Assembly: GCA_965234685.1 (NCBI GenBank)
Contig: OZ248539.1
Location: forward strand, 992,001-1,056,000
DNA length: 64,000 nt
Direction of reading: 5' to 3'
Origin: Fimbriimonas planktonicus
GTDB taxonomy: Bacteria > Armatimonadota > Fimbriimonadia > Fimbriimonadales > Fimbriimonadaceae
The position numbers and the translations under genes were made by a program. This document shows positions 9,354 through 18,300 of the stretch, one piece after another; positions within the stretch are counted from its first letter, which is position 1, and each line of letters starts with the position of its first letter. The notes under the pieces are model-generated. The model was not told the DNA's origin. It worked only from the letters and a program-made list of their open reading frames with translations, and searched no databases.

Positions 9354-9824
9354 ATGAAAGCCGTTGAGTTTTTGATACACCAAACCGAATCGCAAATTGA
9401 CAAACTGTTCGCTGCCGCACGTGCGATTCCGGCCGACAAGCTCGATTGGGAAGCTTCATCGGAATCGCGATCGGTTCGTTGTCAACTGCAAGAAGTCGCG
9501 ACCGCCGTCGAGCAGTTCTGGAGCATGTATGCGGATCGTAAGCTGGTCTGGTCTCCCGAAATGACGGCGAAGTGGCTGGAGGATCGAAAATCTCTCGTTG
9601 AGCTCGACGATCTGGAAGCGAGCACGCGGGCTCAGTTTGCAAAGCTCACCGAGTTTGCCCAGGCATTGAACGACGACGATCTCCATGCGATTATCGAATC
9701 GCCGATGCCAACCCCTTGGACAATGGCCGACATTCTGACCTATCCTCTATGGAACATGGCTTACCACGAAGGGCAGATCAACTTCATCGGCAACTTGCTT
9801 AAGGCGGAGGCAGCGAATGTCTGA
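9354..9824 (+). CDS. DinB-like four-helix protein
   Basis: DinB/YfiT-like helical bundle of 156 residues. ATG 9354 is chosen over an upstream in-frame start at 9294, which would overlap the divergent MFS gene. The C-terminal helix keeps the metal-ligand pattern AYHEGQINF. The usual histidine of the second helix is replaced (CQLQEVA), so the metal site may be incomplete. Family members are often metal-dependent thiol transferases (bacillithiol or mycothiol) or of unknown function. It overlaps the next DinB gene by 8 bases, so the two are co-translated. Confidence 0.8.
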   Translation: MKAVEFLIHQTESQIDKLFAAARAIPADKLDWEASSESRSVRCQLQEVATAVEQFWSMYADRKLVWSPEMTAKWLEDRKSLVELDDLEASTRAQFAKLTEFAQALNDDDLHAIIESPMPTPWTMADILTYPLWNMAYHEGQINFIGNLLKAEAANV

Positions 9825-10299
9825 TTTCTCCGAAACTTGGTCGCTTGTCCGAGGTCGTCTCATTCGAGATTTGGAAGGACTTACCCACGAGCAGCTCAAC
9901 TGGCGACTTCATCCGGGTGTCCTTACGATCGCTGAGCTTGCGGTTCACGTTGCCGGAGTCGAGGTCTCGTTCGGATCTCAGCTCACCGGATTGGAGCTGG
10001 ACGATCTCCATCTTCGGCTAAAGGCTGCGGCAACCGATGGCAGCCTGAATGACAAGCCGTTCCCGTTTTCGCCGGACGAGTTGACGCCGGAGTTCGTTAC
10101 AAAGGCGTTTGAGCTTGGAAATGCGATCATCCAGCCGCTCATCGAGAATCCAACACCGGAGATTCGCGCCGTGCAAATTGTGAGCGCGCTTGGGCCAGTG
10201 ATCGACGGAACGGGTGCGTTTGCCCGGCTTGCCTATCATCCGGGCTATCACCAGGGGCAGGTGTACATCATCAAAACCGCGCCTGGGTTCCCGAGCTAG
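9817..10299 (+). CDS. DinB-like protein
   Basis: Second DinB-superfamily protein of the pair, 160 residues. The second-helix motif ELAVHVAGVE and the C-terminal HPGYHQGQVY supply the three histidines expected for a DinB metal site, unlike its upstream partner. The start overlaps the preceding gene by 8 bases. One intact and one degenerate paralogue encoded together suggest a heterodimer or division of labour; this is inference. Confidence 0.8.
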   Translation: MSDFSETWSLVRGRLIRDLEGLTHEQLNWRLHPGVLTIAELAVHVAGVEVSFGSQLTGLELDDLHLRLKAAATDGSLNDKPFPFSPDELTPEFVTKAFELGNAIIQPLIENPTPEIRAVQIVSALGPVIDGTGAFARLAYHPGYHQGQVYIIKTAPGFPS

Positions 10300-10328
10300 C
10301 AAGCGACCGGTTCGGCTAGGCTTAAGAG

Positions 10329-10694
10329 ATGAAGCGGCCCTCTCGAAATGTTCTCGGAGGGCCGCTTGGCGTTTGCGGAACGCGGCCGATGACCGGTTTT
10401 TTCCGGAACGGTTGCTGCGATACCGGACCAGCAGACACTGGGAACCACACCGTCTGCGCGGTAATGACGCAGGGTTTCCTCGCCTTTTCGCAAGCCGCCG
10501 GGAACGACCTCAGCACACCTCGCGTCGAGTTTGGGTTTTCGGGCCTTGCCCCCGGAGATCGATGGTGCCTTTGCGCACTCCGTTGGCAGGAAGCCTTTGA
10601 AGCAGGCGTTGCTCCTAACGTGGATCTTGAATGTACGCACGAAGCCGCGCTCGAATTTATTCGATTGGAAGACTTGAGTCGGTTCTCAATTTAG
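10329..10694 (+). CDS. DUF2237 family protein
   Basis: Small protein of 121 residues with the family signature NVLGGPLGVC, then DPMTGFF-like (TRPMTGFFRNGCC), HTVCAVMTQGFLAFS, GNDLSTP, PGDRWCLCALRW and EAALEF. Several conserved cysteines suggest metal or redox chemistry, but the family has no proven function. The first 13 codons are entirely inside a strong hairpin (10332-10367). It is 29 bases downstream of the DinB pair on the same strand and may be read through from it. Confidence 0.88.
   Translation: MKRPSRNVLGGPLGVCGTRPMTGFFRNGCCDTGPADTGNHTVCAVMTQGFLAFSQAAGNDLSTPRVEFGFSGLAPGDRWCLCALRWQEAFEAGVAPNVDLECTHEAALEFIRLEDLSRFSI
10332..10367 (+). repeat. Perfect 11-bp hairpin overlapping the DUF2237 start
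   Basis: AAGCGGCCCTC (10332-10342) pairs perfectly with 10357-10367 across a 14-base loop. It begins one base after the start ATG. No T tract follows. It could dampen translation initiation or terminate DinB transcripts inefficiently. Confidence 0.6.
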
Positions 10695-10732
10695 GTTGTT
10701 AGGCGAAGTTAGGGATTTCCGCACCCCTGCGT

Positions 10733-10738
10733 TATAAT
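10733..10738 (+). promoter_or_regulatory. -10 element, probable leaderless start of TlpA-like gene
   Basis: A consensus TATAAT ends 10 bases before ATG 10749. The in-frame ATG at 10737 overlaps this hexamer, so it cannot be in the mRNA if the hexamer is the promoter. A weak TTAGGG lies 18 bases upstream. Confidence 0.6.
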
Positions 10739-10748
10739 GACCCGACCT

Positions 10749-11912
10749 ATGCTTACGACGGCACTCTTCGTCCTCGCGGCAACCAGCGATACGGTTGCGC
10801 TCAAGCTCATCGCCTCTGGAGCCTCAGAAAAAGCGGGCGGCTATCGCCCGGTTCAGGCCAAGTTCACGGCGGAGCCAAACCTCAAAGGGAAGCCAGCCTC
10901 GTTGGAAAATCCAAAGTACGGCGCCATCCAAGTTGGAAAGAAGTCTTTCGCCTATATTCTCGATGAGCCAGAAGGGAAGCCAGCCAAGTTCTACGTTGAC
11001 TCAAACGGCGACACGGACCTTTCGAATGATCCAACGGCAACCTGGGAAGCTCGAAAAAACGGACCATCGACAATCTTCTTTGGTGCGGCAAAGGTCGATA
11101 TCGGCAAGTCGGAGCCAGTCGAAGTCAAGTTCTACCGATTCGATCCTAAAGACCCGGCGCGAGCAGCACTCAAGGACACGGTGCTCTACTACCCAGACTT
11201 TGGCTATGAGCTGAGCTTCGCTCTGGACGGAAAGTCGTTCACGACCTTCATCGCCGGTGAGCCTTCGGCCGAAATGTCCTTGGGCATCGACCGCGACGGC
11301 AACGGGTCGATCAGCACGTTTAAGGAACGAGTGAGCGTCGGAAAGCGATTCAACTTCACCGGAACAACCTACCAACTGAACTACAGGGACGAGAGCCTGG
11401 TTCTTGAGACGGCCACCGAAAAGTTGCCGATGGCGGAGATGCCACCAAACCTCGCGATCGGACAGAAGGCACTAACCTTTGAGGCGAAGACGCTTGAGGG
11501 TAAGACCTTGAAGTTCCCGGTTGACTACAAGGGCAAACTCGTAATGCTCGACTTCTGGGCAACCTGGTGTGGACCATGCATCGCCGAGCTTCCAAACGTC
11601 AAGGCGGCTTACGAGAAGTGGCACGCCCAAGGATTTGAAATCGTCGGAATCAGCTTCGACCAGGCCAATCAGGGCGACAAGGTCAAGGAGTTCACCGCCA
11701 AGAACAACATGACTTGGAAGCACATCTACGAAGGGAAGTTCTGGGAAACGACCCTTGGAAAGCAATACGACGTTGATGGCATTCCGTTTGTCCTTCTCGT
11801 CGACGGTGACACGGGCGAAATTCTTGCCGATGCGCAACAGCTTCGTGGCCCAGGCGTTACCGAATTCATCGGAAAAGCCCTGGCCAAGAAGAAGTCAGCC
11901 CAACGGAAGTAA
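10749..11912 (+). CDS. TlpA-family thiol-disulfide oxidoreductase with N-terminal extension
   Basis: Exported thioredoxin-fold protein, 387 residues from ATG 10749 (391 from 10737). A short signal peptide covers about 1-17. Residues about 20-230 form an unrecognised beta-rich region with two EF-hand-like acidic loops (DSNGDTDLSNDP and DRDGNGSIS), which suggests calcium binding. The C-terminal TlpA/ResA domain has FWATWCGPC with C274 and C277, then VGISFDQ and IPFVLLVDGDTG (cis-Pro). Such proteins reduce periplasmic disulfides, for example in cytochrome maturation. Start choice follows the TATAAT position. It converges with a second TlpA-like gene, with two bases between stop codons. Confidence 0.85.
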   Translation: MLTTALFVLAATSDTVALKLIASGASEKAGGYRPVQAKFTAEPNLKGKPASLENPKYGAIQVGKKSFAYILDEPEGKPAKFYVDSNGDTDLSNDPTATWEARKNGPSTIFFGAAKVDIGKSEPVEVKFYRFDPKDPARAALKDTVLYYPDFGYELSFALDGKSFTTFIAGEPSAEMSLGIDRDGNGSISTFKERVSVGKRFNFTGTTYQLNYRDESLVLETATEKLPMAEMPPNLAIGQKALTFEAKTLEGKTLKFPVDYKGKLVMLDFWATWCGPCIAELPNVKAAYEKWHAQGFEIVGISFDQANQGDKVKEFTAKNNMTWKHIYEGKFWETTLGKQYDVDGIPFVLLVDGDTGEILADAQQLRGPGVTEFIGKALAKKKSAQRK

Positions 11913-11914
11913 GG

Positions 11915-12943
11915 TCACTTTTCTGCCAGCAGCTTGTTTAGGGTGCTGCGCAGATTCGACGGATTAACCGTTCGAAGCATCCCTTTCTTGTCGTAAACCA
12001 AACGACAAGGGAGGGTTTTCACATTTAGGCCCTTTGGAAAAGCATCGTTCATTCCTTTCCCCGTGAACTGTTGTGGCCAAGGAATCCCGGTCTCTTTCAC
12101 CAGTTTTTTGACCGCCGCCAGTGGCTCGTCACCTTCCCCCAGATCGAGATTGATGCCAATAAACTCGGCGCCTTTGGGCGCGACCAAGGCATAGGTCTCC
12201 TTCAGTGTGGGCAGTTCGTTGAAGTAAACGTTCCAAGACGAGGTCCAAAAGTCGACGACAACGACTTTTCCTTTGAGACCAGCAAGAGAGACTTTGCGGC
12301 CGGAATTGATATCGTCGAACTCGAGGCTGCCGGGTTTCCCGACGTTGTTGAGTAGTTCCAGAGACTCCTTCACGCTCGGGACCATGCGGTGATTTGGAAA
12401 CTTCTCGAGGAACTTTGTGTAGGCCAGTTTTCGCTGCGGCGGATCGGCAACAAACCCAGACACGAAAAGCAGTCGTGCTGCGCGAGGGCTGTTCGGGTAG
12501 TCCGTTACAAAGCTAAAGGCCGGCTCGGTCGGATCAAGTTCCGTTCCGTCGCGTTGCTCAATCAGGATCTCTTGCCGGGCCGCCATCGTGATCTCACGGA
12601 ATGGCTCACCTGGCTTTTCCAGCAAAAAACCGTCGATCGCTGCAAGCTTCTGCACCCGAAATTCCGCCATCGAAACCTCGCCGTTCGGCAAAAAGAGTTG
12701 CCATCGATTTTCGAAGAACTCCGGTGCCCGGGGATGTTTCGCATCCACCCTCACCAAGTTCATAATCAGTTCGGCTCTGCGATTGAGATAGGTCGTCTGC
12801 TCGGTGACGTATTGCTGCCGATACTCTGGCTGGTCGATCTTCGTCTGGTCTAGTGCGGGTGGCTTTTGCGCCTCAAGCTGGGCGACCACGGCGTCTCCGG
12901 GACGTTGTTGGTAAATGGCTAGAAAAGCCAGTGGAGTCATCAT
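11915..12943 (-). CDS. TlpA-like protein lacking the active-site cysteines
   Basis: A protein of 342 residues with an alpha-helical, TPR-like N-terminal half (about 30-200) and a C-terminal TlpA/thioredoxin domain (about 205-342). The active-site region reads DFWTSSWNVYFNELP: the cysteines of WCxxC are replaced by W237 and Y240. The rest of the fold is kept (INLDLGEG, the helix after the site, KTLPCRLVYDKKG). It should not be a redox enzyme and may be a binding or scaffold protein. ATG 12940 (codon 2) is as likely a start as 12943, since a TACTAT hexamer lies 7 bases upstream of it. Confidence 0.75.
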   Translation of the reverse strand: MMTPLAFLAIYQQRPGDAVVAQLEAQKPPALDQTKIDQPEYRQQYVTEQTTYLNRRAELIMNLVRVDAKHPRAPEFFENRWQLFLPNGEVSMAEFRVQKLAAIDGFLLEKPGEPFREITMAARQEILIEQRDGTELDPTEPAFSFVTDYPNSPRAARLLFVSGFVADPPQRKLAYTKFLEKFPNHRMVPSVKESLELLNNVGKPGSLEFDDINSGRKVSLAGLKGKVVVVDFWTSSWNVYFNELPTLKETYALVAPKGAEFIGINLDLGEGDEPLAAVKKLVKETGIPWPQQFTGKGMNDAFPKGLNVKTLPCRLVYDKKGMLRTVNPSNLRSTLNKLLAEK

Positions 12944-12947
12944 GCGG

Positions 12948-12953
12948 ATAGTA
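12948..12953 (-). promoter_or_regulatory. -10-like hexamer TACTAT
   Basis: TACTAT on the minus strand lies 4 bases before ATG 12943 and 7 before ATG 12940. No Shine-Dalgarno sequence is present. Consistent with a leaderless transcript. Confidence 0.45.
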
Positions 12954-12979
12954 CGGCAAAACAGACGCGGGTTTCTTCC

Positions 12980-13420
12980 GTGCGTTACGAACAGATCATG
13001 TTGGACCTAAATTCACTCTCCGGCCCTTGGATGGGTTGGTCTATTCAAGATGGCTTAAGAATTTCCGAACGCATGAAGTTGACGATTGTAGATTCGGTGA
13101 TCTTTGGCACGGGAAGTGATCAGGACGGCGAGTTCGAACTCTCTGGCCAGTTCCAGCTTCGGCACGAGAGAGTCACGCTGACCAGAGTCTACGTTGTCAC
13201 CACCGAGCCGACGCAGTCCGGGGTGGGCATTCCGTACGATTACGACGGCAAATGGGACGGCCAGATGATCAGCGGCATGTGGCACCCGCGGCATGACTCG
13301 AACTACGGTGGACCCTTTGAAATGTGGCCCGCCCGGGATGAAGATATCGAGAGCCTGAGCTTGGAAGCACTCTTTCAGCAGGACTTGGCGTTGCCGCGGG
13401 CATCGTCTCGTGACCGGTGA
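12980..13420 (+). CDS. Hypothetical beta-rich protein
   Basis: A protein of up to 146 residues (GTG 12980; an in-frame ATG lies at 12998). It has no signal peptide. The sequence alternates polar and hydrophobic residues with many Gly and Asp, suggesting a small beta barrel: GPWMGWSIQDG, then GEFELSGQF, VYVVTTEPTQSG and GKWDGQMISGMWH. This resembles a lipocalin-like or small-ligand barrel in outline only; I do not recognise a family. Codon use matches the neighbours, supporting a real gene. Confidence 0.6.
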   Translation: MRYEQIMLDLNSLSGPWMGWSIQDGLRISERMKLTIVDSVIFGTGSDQDGEFELSGQFQLRHERVTLTRVYVVTTEPTQSGVGIPYDYDGKWDGQMISGMWHPRHDSNYGGPFEMWPARDEDIESLSLEALFQQDLALPRASSRDR

Positions 13421-13459
13421 AACCGCCCGCTCGAGACCGCTACCGTCACGCCCAAAACC

Positions 13460-14359
13460 TCACTCTCTCGCCAGTTCGTCAAGCGTTCGGGGCCAATCGC
13501 TTTTGAACAACCGACTTAGACTGCGGTCCGCAAGGAGTCGTCCCTCGTTTTGGCAAGCGGCGCAATAGTTGGTCTCATTGTCTTCGTGAGCGATGCGCTG
13601 AACCGGGGCCCCGCAGACCGGGCAGGGCTGGCCAAATCGACCGTGAACGGCAAAGTCTGGCCGGAAGGCAGTGATTTGGGCGGGAGCGGGGAAGCCAGGA
13701 ATGTCGCGAGCGAGCTGATCGCGCCAACGAGTCAAAGTTTCTTGAGTTGCATTAAAGAGTTGCAACCACTCCTGATCGCTTAGCTTTTGGGTTTGGCGAA
13801 CAGGGGACAGTCGAGCCCAAAACAGAATCTCGTCCGAGTATGCGTTACCGATTCCGCTGATCGTTTTAGGGTCGGTCAGGGCCCGCTTGACGGTGCGATT
13901 TTGCTGGGCGAGTGCTTTTCGGAAGGTATCGAGGGCGGCAGTTAGGGGCTCAATTCCTCCTGGGTCGATGGCTCGTAGCTCCGCCTCGGACGGGTAGATC
14001 CCGATTGAGGCGCGTTTCTTTGTGGCAATTTCTCGAAGAACAAGCGTTCCGGTCGGAAAATCAAGCGCCGCAATCTGAACTTTGCCATTCGGTCGTTTGG
14101 CGAGTTTTTGCGCGTGCCACTCGAATCTCCCGGCGATCATGAGGTGCACGACAATATGTGCCTCGGGTTCCGTGGTCAGCACGATTCGCTTGCCCAGCCG
14201 TGAGACATTGATAACCACTCGGCCGGTTAGCTCGGACGGCTTAGGTGTGACCGTTCGGAGCACAAATGGGTTGAAGCAGTTAAAGGATTCGATCGGCTGG
14301 GAAAGCACCTGCTCGGAAAGTCGGGTTACGTACAGCTCGACGTCGGGAAGCTCCGGCAC
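13460..14359 (-). CDS. Fpg/Nei family DNA glycosylase
   Basis: Base-excision repair glycosylase/AP lyase of 299 residues. The mature N-terminus PELPDVE provides the catalytic Pro and Glu. K57 (LGKRIVL) is the conserved beta-hairpin lysine, SGIGNAYSDEILF matches the helix-two-turn-helix region, and the zinc finger is C246, C249, C266, C269. The finger loop reads HEDNETNYC where Fpg normally has an Arg-Ser/Thr pair, so substrate preference may differ from standard MutM. Start codon is GTG, with TACCAT six bases upstream. Confidence 0.9.
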   Translation of the reverse strand: MPELPDVELYVTRLSEQVLSQPIESFNCFNPFVLRTVTPKPSELTGRVVINVSRLGKRIVLTTEPEAHIVVHLMIAGRFEWHAQKLAKRPNGKVQIAALDFPTGTLVLREIATKKRASIGIYPSEAELRAIDPGGIEPLTAALDTFRKALAQQNRTVKRALTDPKTISGIGNAYSDEILFWARLSPVRQTQKLSDQEWLQLFNATQETLTRWRDQLARDIPGFPAPAQITAFRPDFAVHGRFGQPCPVCGAPVQRIAHEDNETNYCAACQNEGRLLADRSLSRLFKSDWPRTLDELARE

Positions 14360-14360
14360 G

Positions 14361-14390
14361 GTCTCATGGTAACTCGGAAAGTCTCATGGT
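14361..14390. repeat. Two direct copies of GTCTCATGGT, 20 bp apart
   Basis: GTCTCATGGT occurs at 14361-14370 and 14381-14390, exactly 20 bp start to start. They lie between the divergent glycosylase and isomerase genes. The first copy contains the glycosylase -10-like hexamer. A two-turn spacing is typical of dimeric regulator sites, but a chance short duplication is possible. Confidence 0.5.
14366..14371 (-). promoter_or_regulatory. -10-like hexamer TACCAT before the DNA glycosylase gene
   Basis: On the minus strand TACCAT ends six bases before the GTG start at 14359. No Shine-Dalgarno sequence is visible. Confidence 0.4.
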
Positions 14391-14425
14391 TGAAAGGGGC
14401 GTTGAAAGGGTAAAAGCCGCCCGGC

Positions 14426-15181
14426 ATGAAAATTCCTGTCGGTGTTCAACTGTATTCAATCCGCCAAGATTGCGAAGCGGACCTTCTGGGCAGCATTGCG
14501 AAAGTTGCGGAGTTCGGCTATCAGGGCGTCGAGTTTGCCGGTTACTTCGGGCATTCCGCCGAAACGCTTAAAGCTACGCTGGACGCCGCCGGGATCACTG
14601 CTCCATCGACTCACATCGGCTTGGGCAATTTCGACGCCGATAAGTTCGATGCGACGATCGAGTTTCATAAGGTCCTCGGAATTCGAGACCTGATCATTCC
14701 TGGCTTGCCAATGGAGATGCACGATACGGCGGAGCACACGCTGGAAACCAGCAAACTCCTTTCGGACCTTACGGCAAGAGTCCGTGAGCATGGCTTCCGC
14801 CTTGGCTTCCACGCCCACGGTACCGATATGGTGGTGATCGAAGGAGGGAAGTCGTCCTACACGATCTTGGGCGAGAACACGCCCGATGATTTCGTGATGC
14901 AATACGACACGGCAAATGGCATGTCCGCCGGAGCCGATCCTGTGCAGCCAATTCTCGAATTTCCCGGCCGAGGGCTCTCGACGCACCTTAAAGAATGGAG
15001 CGGCGAGCACGGTGCGAAAGTGATTGGCGAAGGGCTCGTGCCGTGGATGGACGTGTTCCAGGCTTGCGAATCCGTTGCCGGAACGGAGTGGTACATCGTG
15101 GAGCACGAGTCGTACGAAGGCATGTCTCCGCTTGAGGCAATCCGCCTGTGCCTGGTAAATATCCGCGAAATGGGTCGCTAA
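14426..15181 (+). CDS. Sugar phosphate isomerase/epimerase (xylose isomerase-like TIM barrel)
   Basis: TIM-barrel protein of 251 residues in the AP endonuclease 2/xylose isomerase-like superfamily. It starts GVQLYSIR, with the metal-site pattern spread over FEGVEFAG-like GVEFAGYFG, LGFHAHGTD, MQYDTANG, STHLKEW and a terminal IVEHESYEG. These residues supply the Glu, Asp and His metal ligands of the family. Substrate unknown (inosose, hydroxypyruvate or other sugar derivatives are all possible). AAAGGG lies about 20 bases upstream of the ATG. No metabolic neighbours help. Confidence 0.88.
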   Translation: MKIPVGVQLYSIRQDCEADLLGSIAKVAEFGYQGVEFAGYFGHSAETLKATLDAAGITAPSTHIGLGNFDADKFDATIEFHKVLGIRDLIIPGLPMEMHDTAEHTLETSKLLSDLTARVREHGFRLGFHAHGTDMVVIEGGKSSYTILGENTPDDFVMQYDTANGMSAGADPVQPILEFPGRGLSTHLKEWSGEHGAKVIGEGLVPWMDVFQACESVAGTEWYIVEHESYEGMSPLEAIRLCLVNIREMGR

Positions 15182-15205
15182 CACGCGCCCTGACCGCACC
15201 ATTTG

Positions 15206-15228
15206 ACGTTTACATCGCGTCTAAACGT
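15206..15228. repeat. Inverted repeat upstream of the surface-protein gene
   Basis: ACGTTTA (15206-15212) and TAAACGT (15222-15228) form a perfect 7-bp inverted repeat with a 9-base gap. It lies 25 bases after the isomerase stop. It could be a weak terminator or operator; no clear T tract follows directly. Confidence 0.35.
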
Positions 15229-15261
15229 TGGCTTAGGACTGTCTTTTTGGGTCTTGTGATC

Positions 15262-15267
15262 TATACT
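15262..15267 (+). promoter_or_regulatory. -10-like TATACT upstream of the surface-protein gene
   Basis: TATACT lies 78 bases before the GTG start, implying a leader of about 70 bases. No convincing -35 is seen at the right spacing. Confidence 0.3.
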
Positions 15268-15345
15268 GACGTCCAACTGGTAGGGCTTTTGCTCGGCTTC
15301 GTGCTGAACAGATGCCTGACGAATTGAGGGTTAACCGATCGAGAG

Positions 15346-18300
15346 GTGGCTTACTTGCTGTTGAAATCAAAAAGATTTAGCGTTCTGAGTGCTGTAGCGC
15401 TTGGAATTTTTTCACTCGTGGGCATGGCGCTGGGAGGCGCACAGGTCCCGCAAACCAAGGGTAAGGACATGGACTTGTCTGAGGCCAATCGAAAAGTGAA
15501 TGAGCGTCCGCTCTCCTTTATCGAAAACGCCGGGCAATGGAATTCCAAGGCCAAGTTCTTACTTCGCTCCTCCGAGATTGACTATTGGGTCACCTCGAAG
15601 GGCTTTGTGTTGGACTATAAGGCCGCGAAGCCGACCGACAAATTGTCGGGCCATGCCGTTGCGGTGGAGTTTGCGGGCGGGAACCAAGCACAGGTTGCCG
15701 GCGAATTCCGCAAGGATGTCATCCGAGACTTCGTCAACAAAGATGGATCGGCTACCCGGGCGAACGGATTTAACGAAGTCCGCTCGAAAGGCATTTACAA
15801 GGGCATCGATCTCCGAAGCTATGTAGATGGACGCGCCGCGCGATACGACATCGAAGTTGCTCCAAACACGGATCCTTCGGTTATCGAGCTGAAGTTCAGC
15901 GGTGCCAAGTCCCTTTCCATCACTCCAAAGGGTGACCTCGCAATTGGCACTGCCCTCGGGACGAAAGAAATGGTCGGCCTGAAGGCTTACCAAGTTGTCA
16001 ACGGAAAGCAGAAGACGGTTGCTTCGAAGTTCGTCAAGCTCTCTTCCAGTTCCATCGGCTTTAAGCTCGGTGCCTACGACGCGAGCAAGAAGCTCGTCAT
16101 CGACCCGCTTATCTACGGCAGCTACTACGGCGGCGATAACGGCCCTGACACGGTCCAGGCCGTCAGCTCCGACATCGACGGTGGCGTTTATCTCACCGGA
16201 AAGACCCGAGCATCCCAGTTCCCAGCCATTTTTGGACCTTACGGATTCAACCTTCAGGGCGGATACGATGCCTACCTGACCAAGCTTCAGGGCGACGCTT
16301 ACAGCCATGACTACGCGGCTCTCTTCGGTGGAAACCGAGACGATGAGGGTACGCGCATCGGCGTTGATCCTTTCGGAAACGTTTGGATTGCCGGTATCAC
16401 GGGCTCGCTCAACTTCCCAACGAATACGCGAAACAACATTCAGCTGATCGAGCTGACTTCGGCGAGCGCTCCAACTGGCGGCACCTTCACGATGTCGTAC
16501 CAGGGCACCACCTTTGGTCCGATTCCGTTCGATGCGAGCCCAGCTGACATTCAGGCCTTCCTTGAGCCATTCTTCGGCGTTGGCAACGTGGTTGTCACGC
16601 TAAAGGCTGGTGCGGGCACCCTGGCAGACGGAGCAACCTATAAGGTTGAGCTCAATCGCGCATTCAACGGCACGTTGACGATCAACAGCACCGGTATGCG
16701 GCCTCGCTACCGAGAAGTTGAATCGATTCAGAACTTCTCTCAGATTCTACGAGCGGTTAACGATACGGTCCCGACTGCTGGCTTTTACACCCTTAGCTAT
16801 AACGGGGTTGAAACGGTGCCATTGGCATTCAACGCAAACGGCCAGAACGTATTCAACGCGCTCAACGCGATTCCTGAGCTCAACGGAAACATCGAACTTC
16901 GATCTGCTGCGCTCCCAGCAGACATCGGTCAGGTCCCATACCTGATCTACATCAACCTCGCGGCGCCACTCAGCCAGATCACGGTTAACAACGCGAACCT
17001 CACTGGTGGCGTGTTCGAAATCGTTTCACCTCGAACGTGGTTCACGTTCTGGGACAACACCACCACAATTCCAACGGGTGGAAGCTTCGCACTGCAATTC
17101 GGTGCCGATGCCGGTGCTTTCAACTTCAACGCAAACGCTGCTCAGATGCAGGCTGGACTTTCAGCTTTCCCTGGCATTGGCGATGGCAATATCCTCGTAA
17201 CCGCGCTCAACGCAGCCGCTTTGCCAAATGGCATCATGCGGAAGACCTTTATTGGTGACCGAGCAACAGACTCCGTTGCCTTCACGATGAATGACAACGG
17301 CTTGTTGCCACGACCGACCTACGCAGTTCGTCGGCCGTCCGACATGTTCGTCATTCGATTCGCCAAGTCCGGCTCATCGCTAAACCCACTTCCTTCCCAG
17401 GCCCTCATCTTTGGTGGCGACGGAGAAGACCAGCTTGCTGGCTTTAGCATTAAGCCATCAGAAAGCCCAGTAGCGGGTGACCCGGTTGAGTTCATTCTCG
17501 CAGGGAACAACGAGTTCGACATTCCTAACATTCCGACCGCTTGGAACGGAAACTCGAGCTACTTCGCTCGCTTCCAGTACAACGGGTCATTCACCGTCAG
17601 CGCAGCAAACACGGGCTACTTTGCGGACGGTCGTTCGACTGTCATCGGTGGCGCAGTACTTGATGCTGAAGGCAGCATGTACATTGGCGGCGGAGTCGTC
17701 AACACTGGCAACGTCGACACTTCCATTAATCCGGTTTTCGTAACCACGCCAAACGCCTTCGAAGGCGGCCGACTTCTTCGAAACTCGGACCTGTTTGCTC
17801 GAAAGTACAACTCATCCGGAACGATGCTGTACTCCGTCCTTGTTGGCGGTAACAATGCGGAAGTCATTGGTGGCTTCGGTACCGACAGTACGGGCGCTGC
17901 CTTTAATGTTGGCTCGGCAATCGCGGTTGACCTTCAGGGCAATGCCTACATCGTTGGTCGAACAAACTCGTTCAACTATCCTCGAACCCGAGGCGTGTTT
18001 GGTGAAACCTTCACTAACAGCCTCGTTATGGTGGCTACCAAGATCAACTCCGATGGCTCTGCCATCTCGTACTCGACGAACCTGCGCACTTCCAACGGCG
18101 CACGCGACGCGGCTAACTTGCTTCCTGCAGGTATCGCCGTTGACCTTGCTGGAAATGTTCACATCACCGGCAACCTGCACCCATACGCTTGGTTCCCAGA
18201 GAACAACGGCGCCGATCCAGCTGATCCAAACGAGCCGGTGGAGAACGTAATTGGTTCGGTCCCAGTCACCGCCGACGCTTTGGACCCTGACATTGAGATC

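Noticed and set aside
15182..15345. Possible riboswitch or small RNA before the surface-protein gene
   Set aside because: Only a 7-bp inverted repeat is visible; no known aptamer motif.
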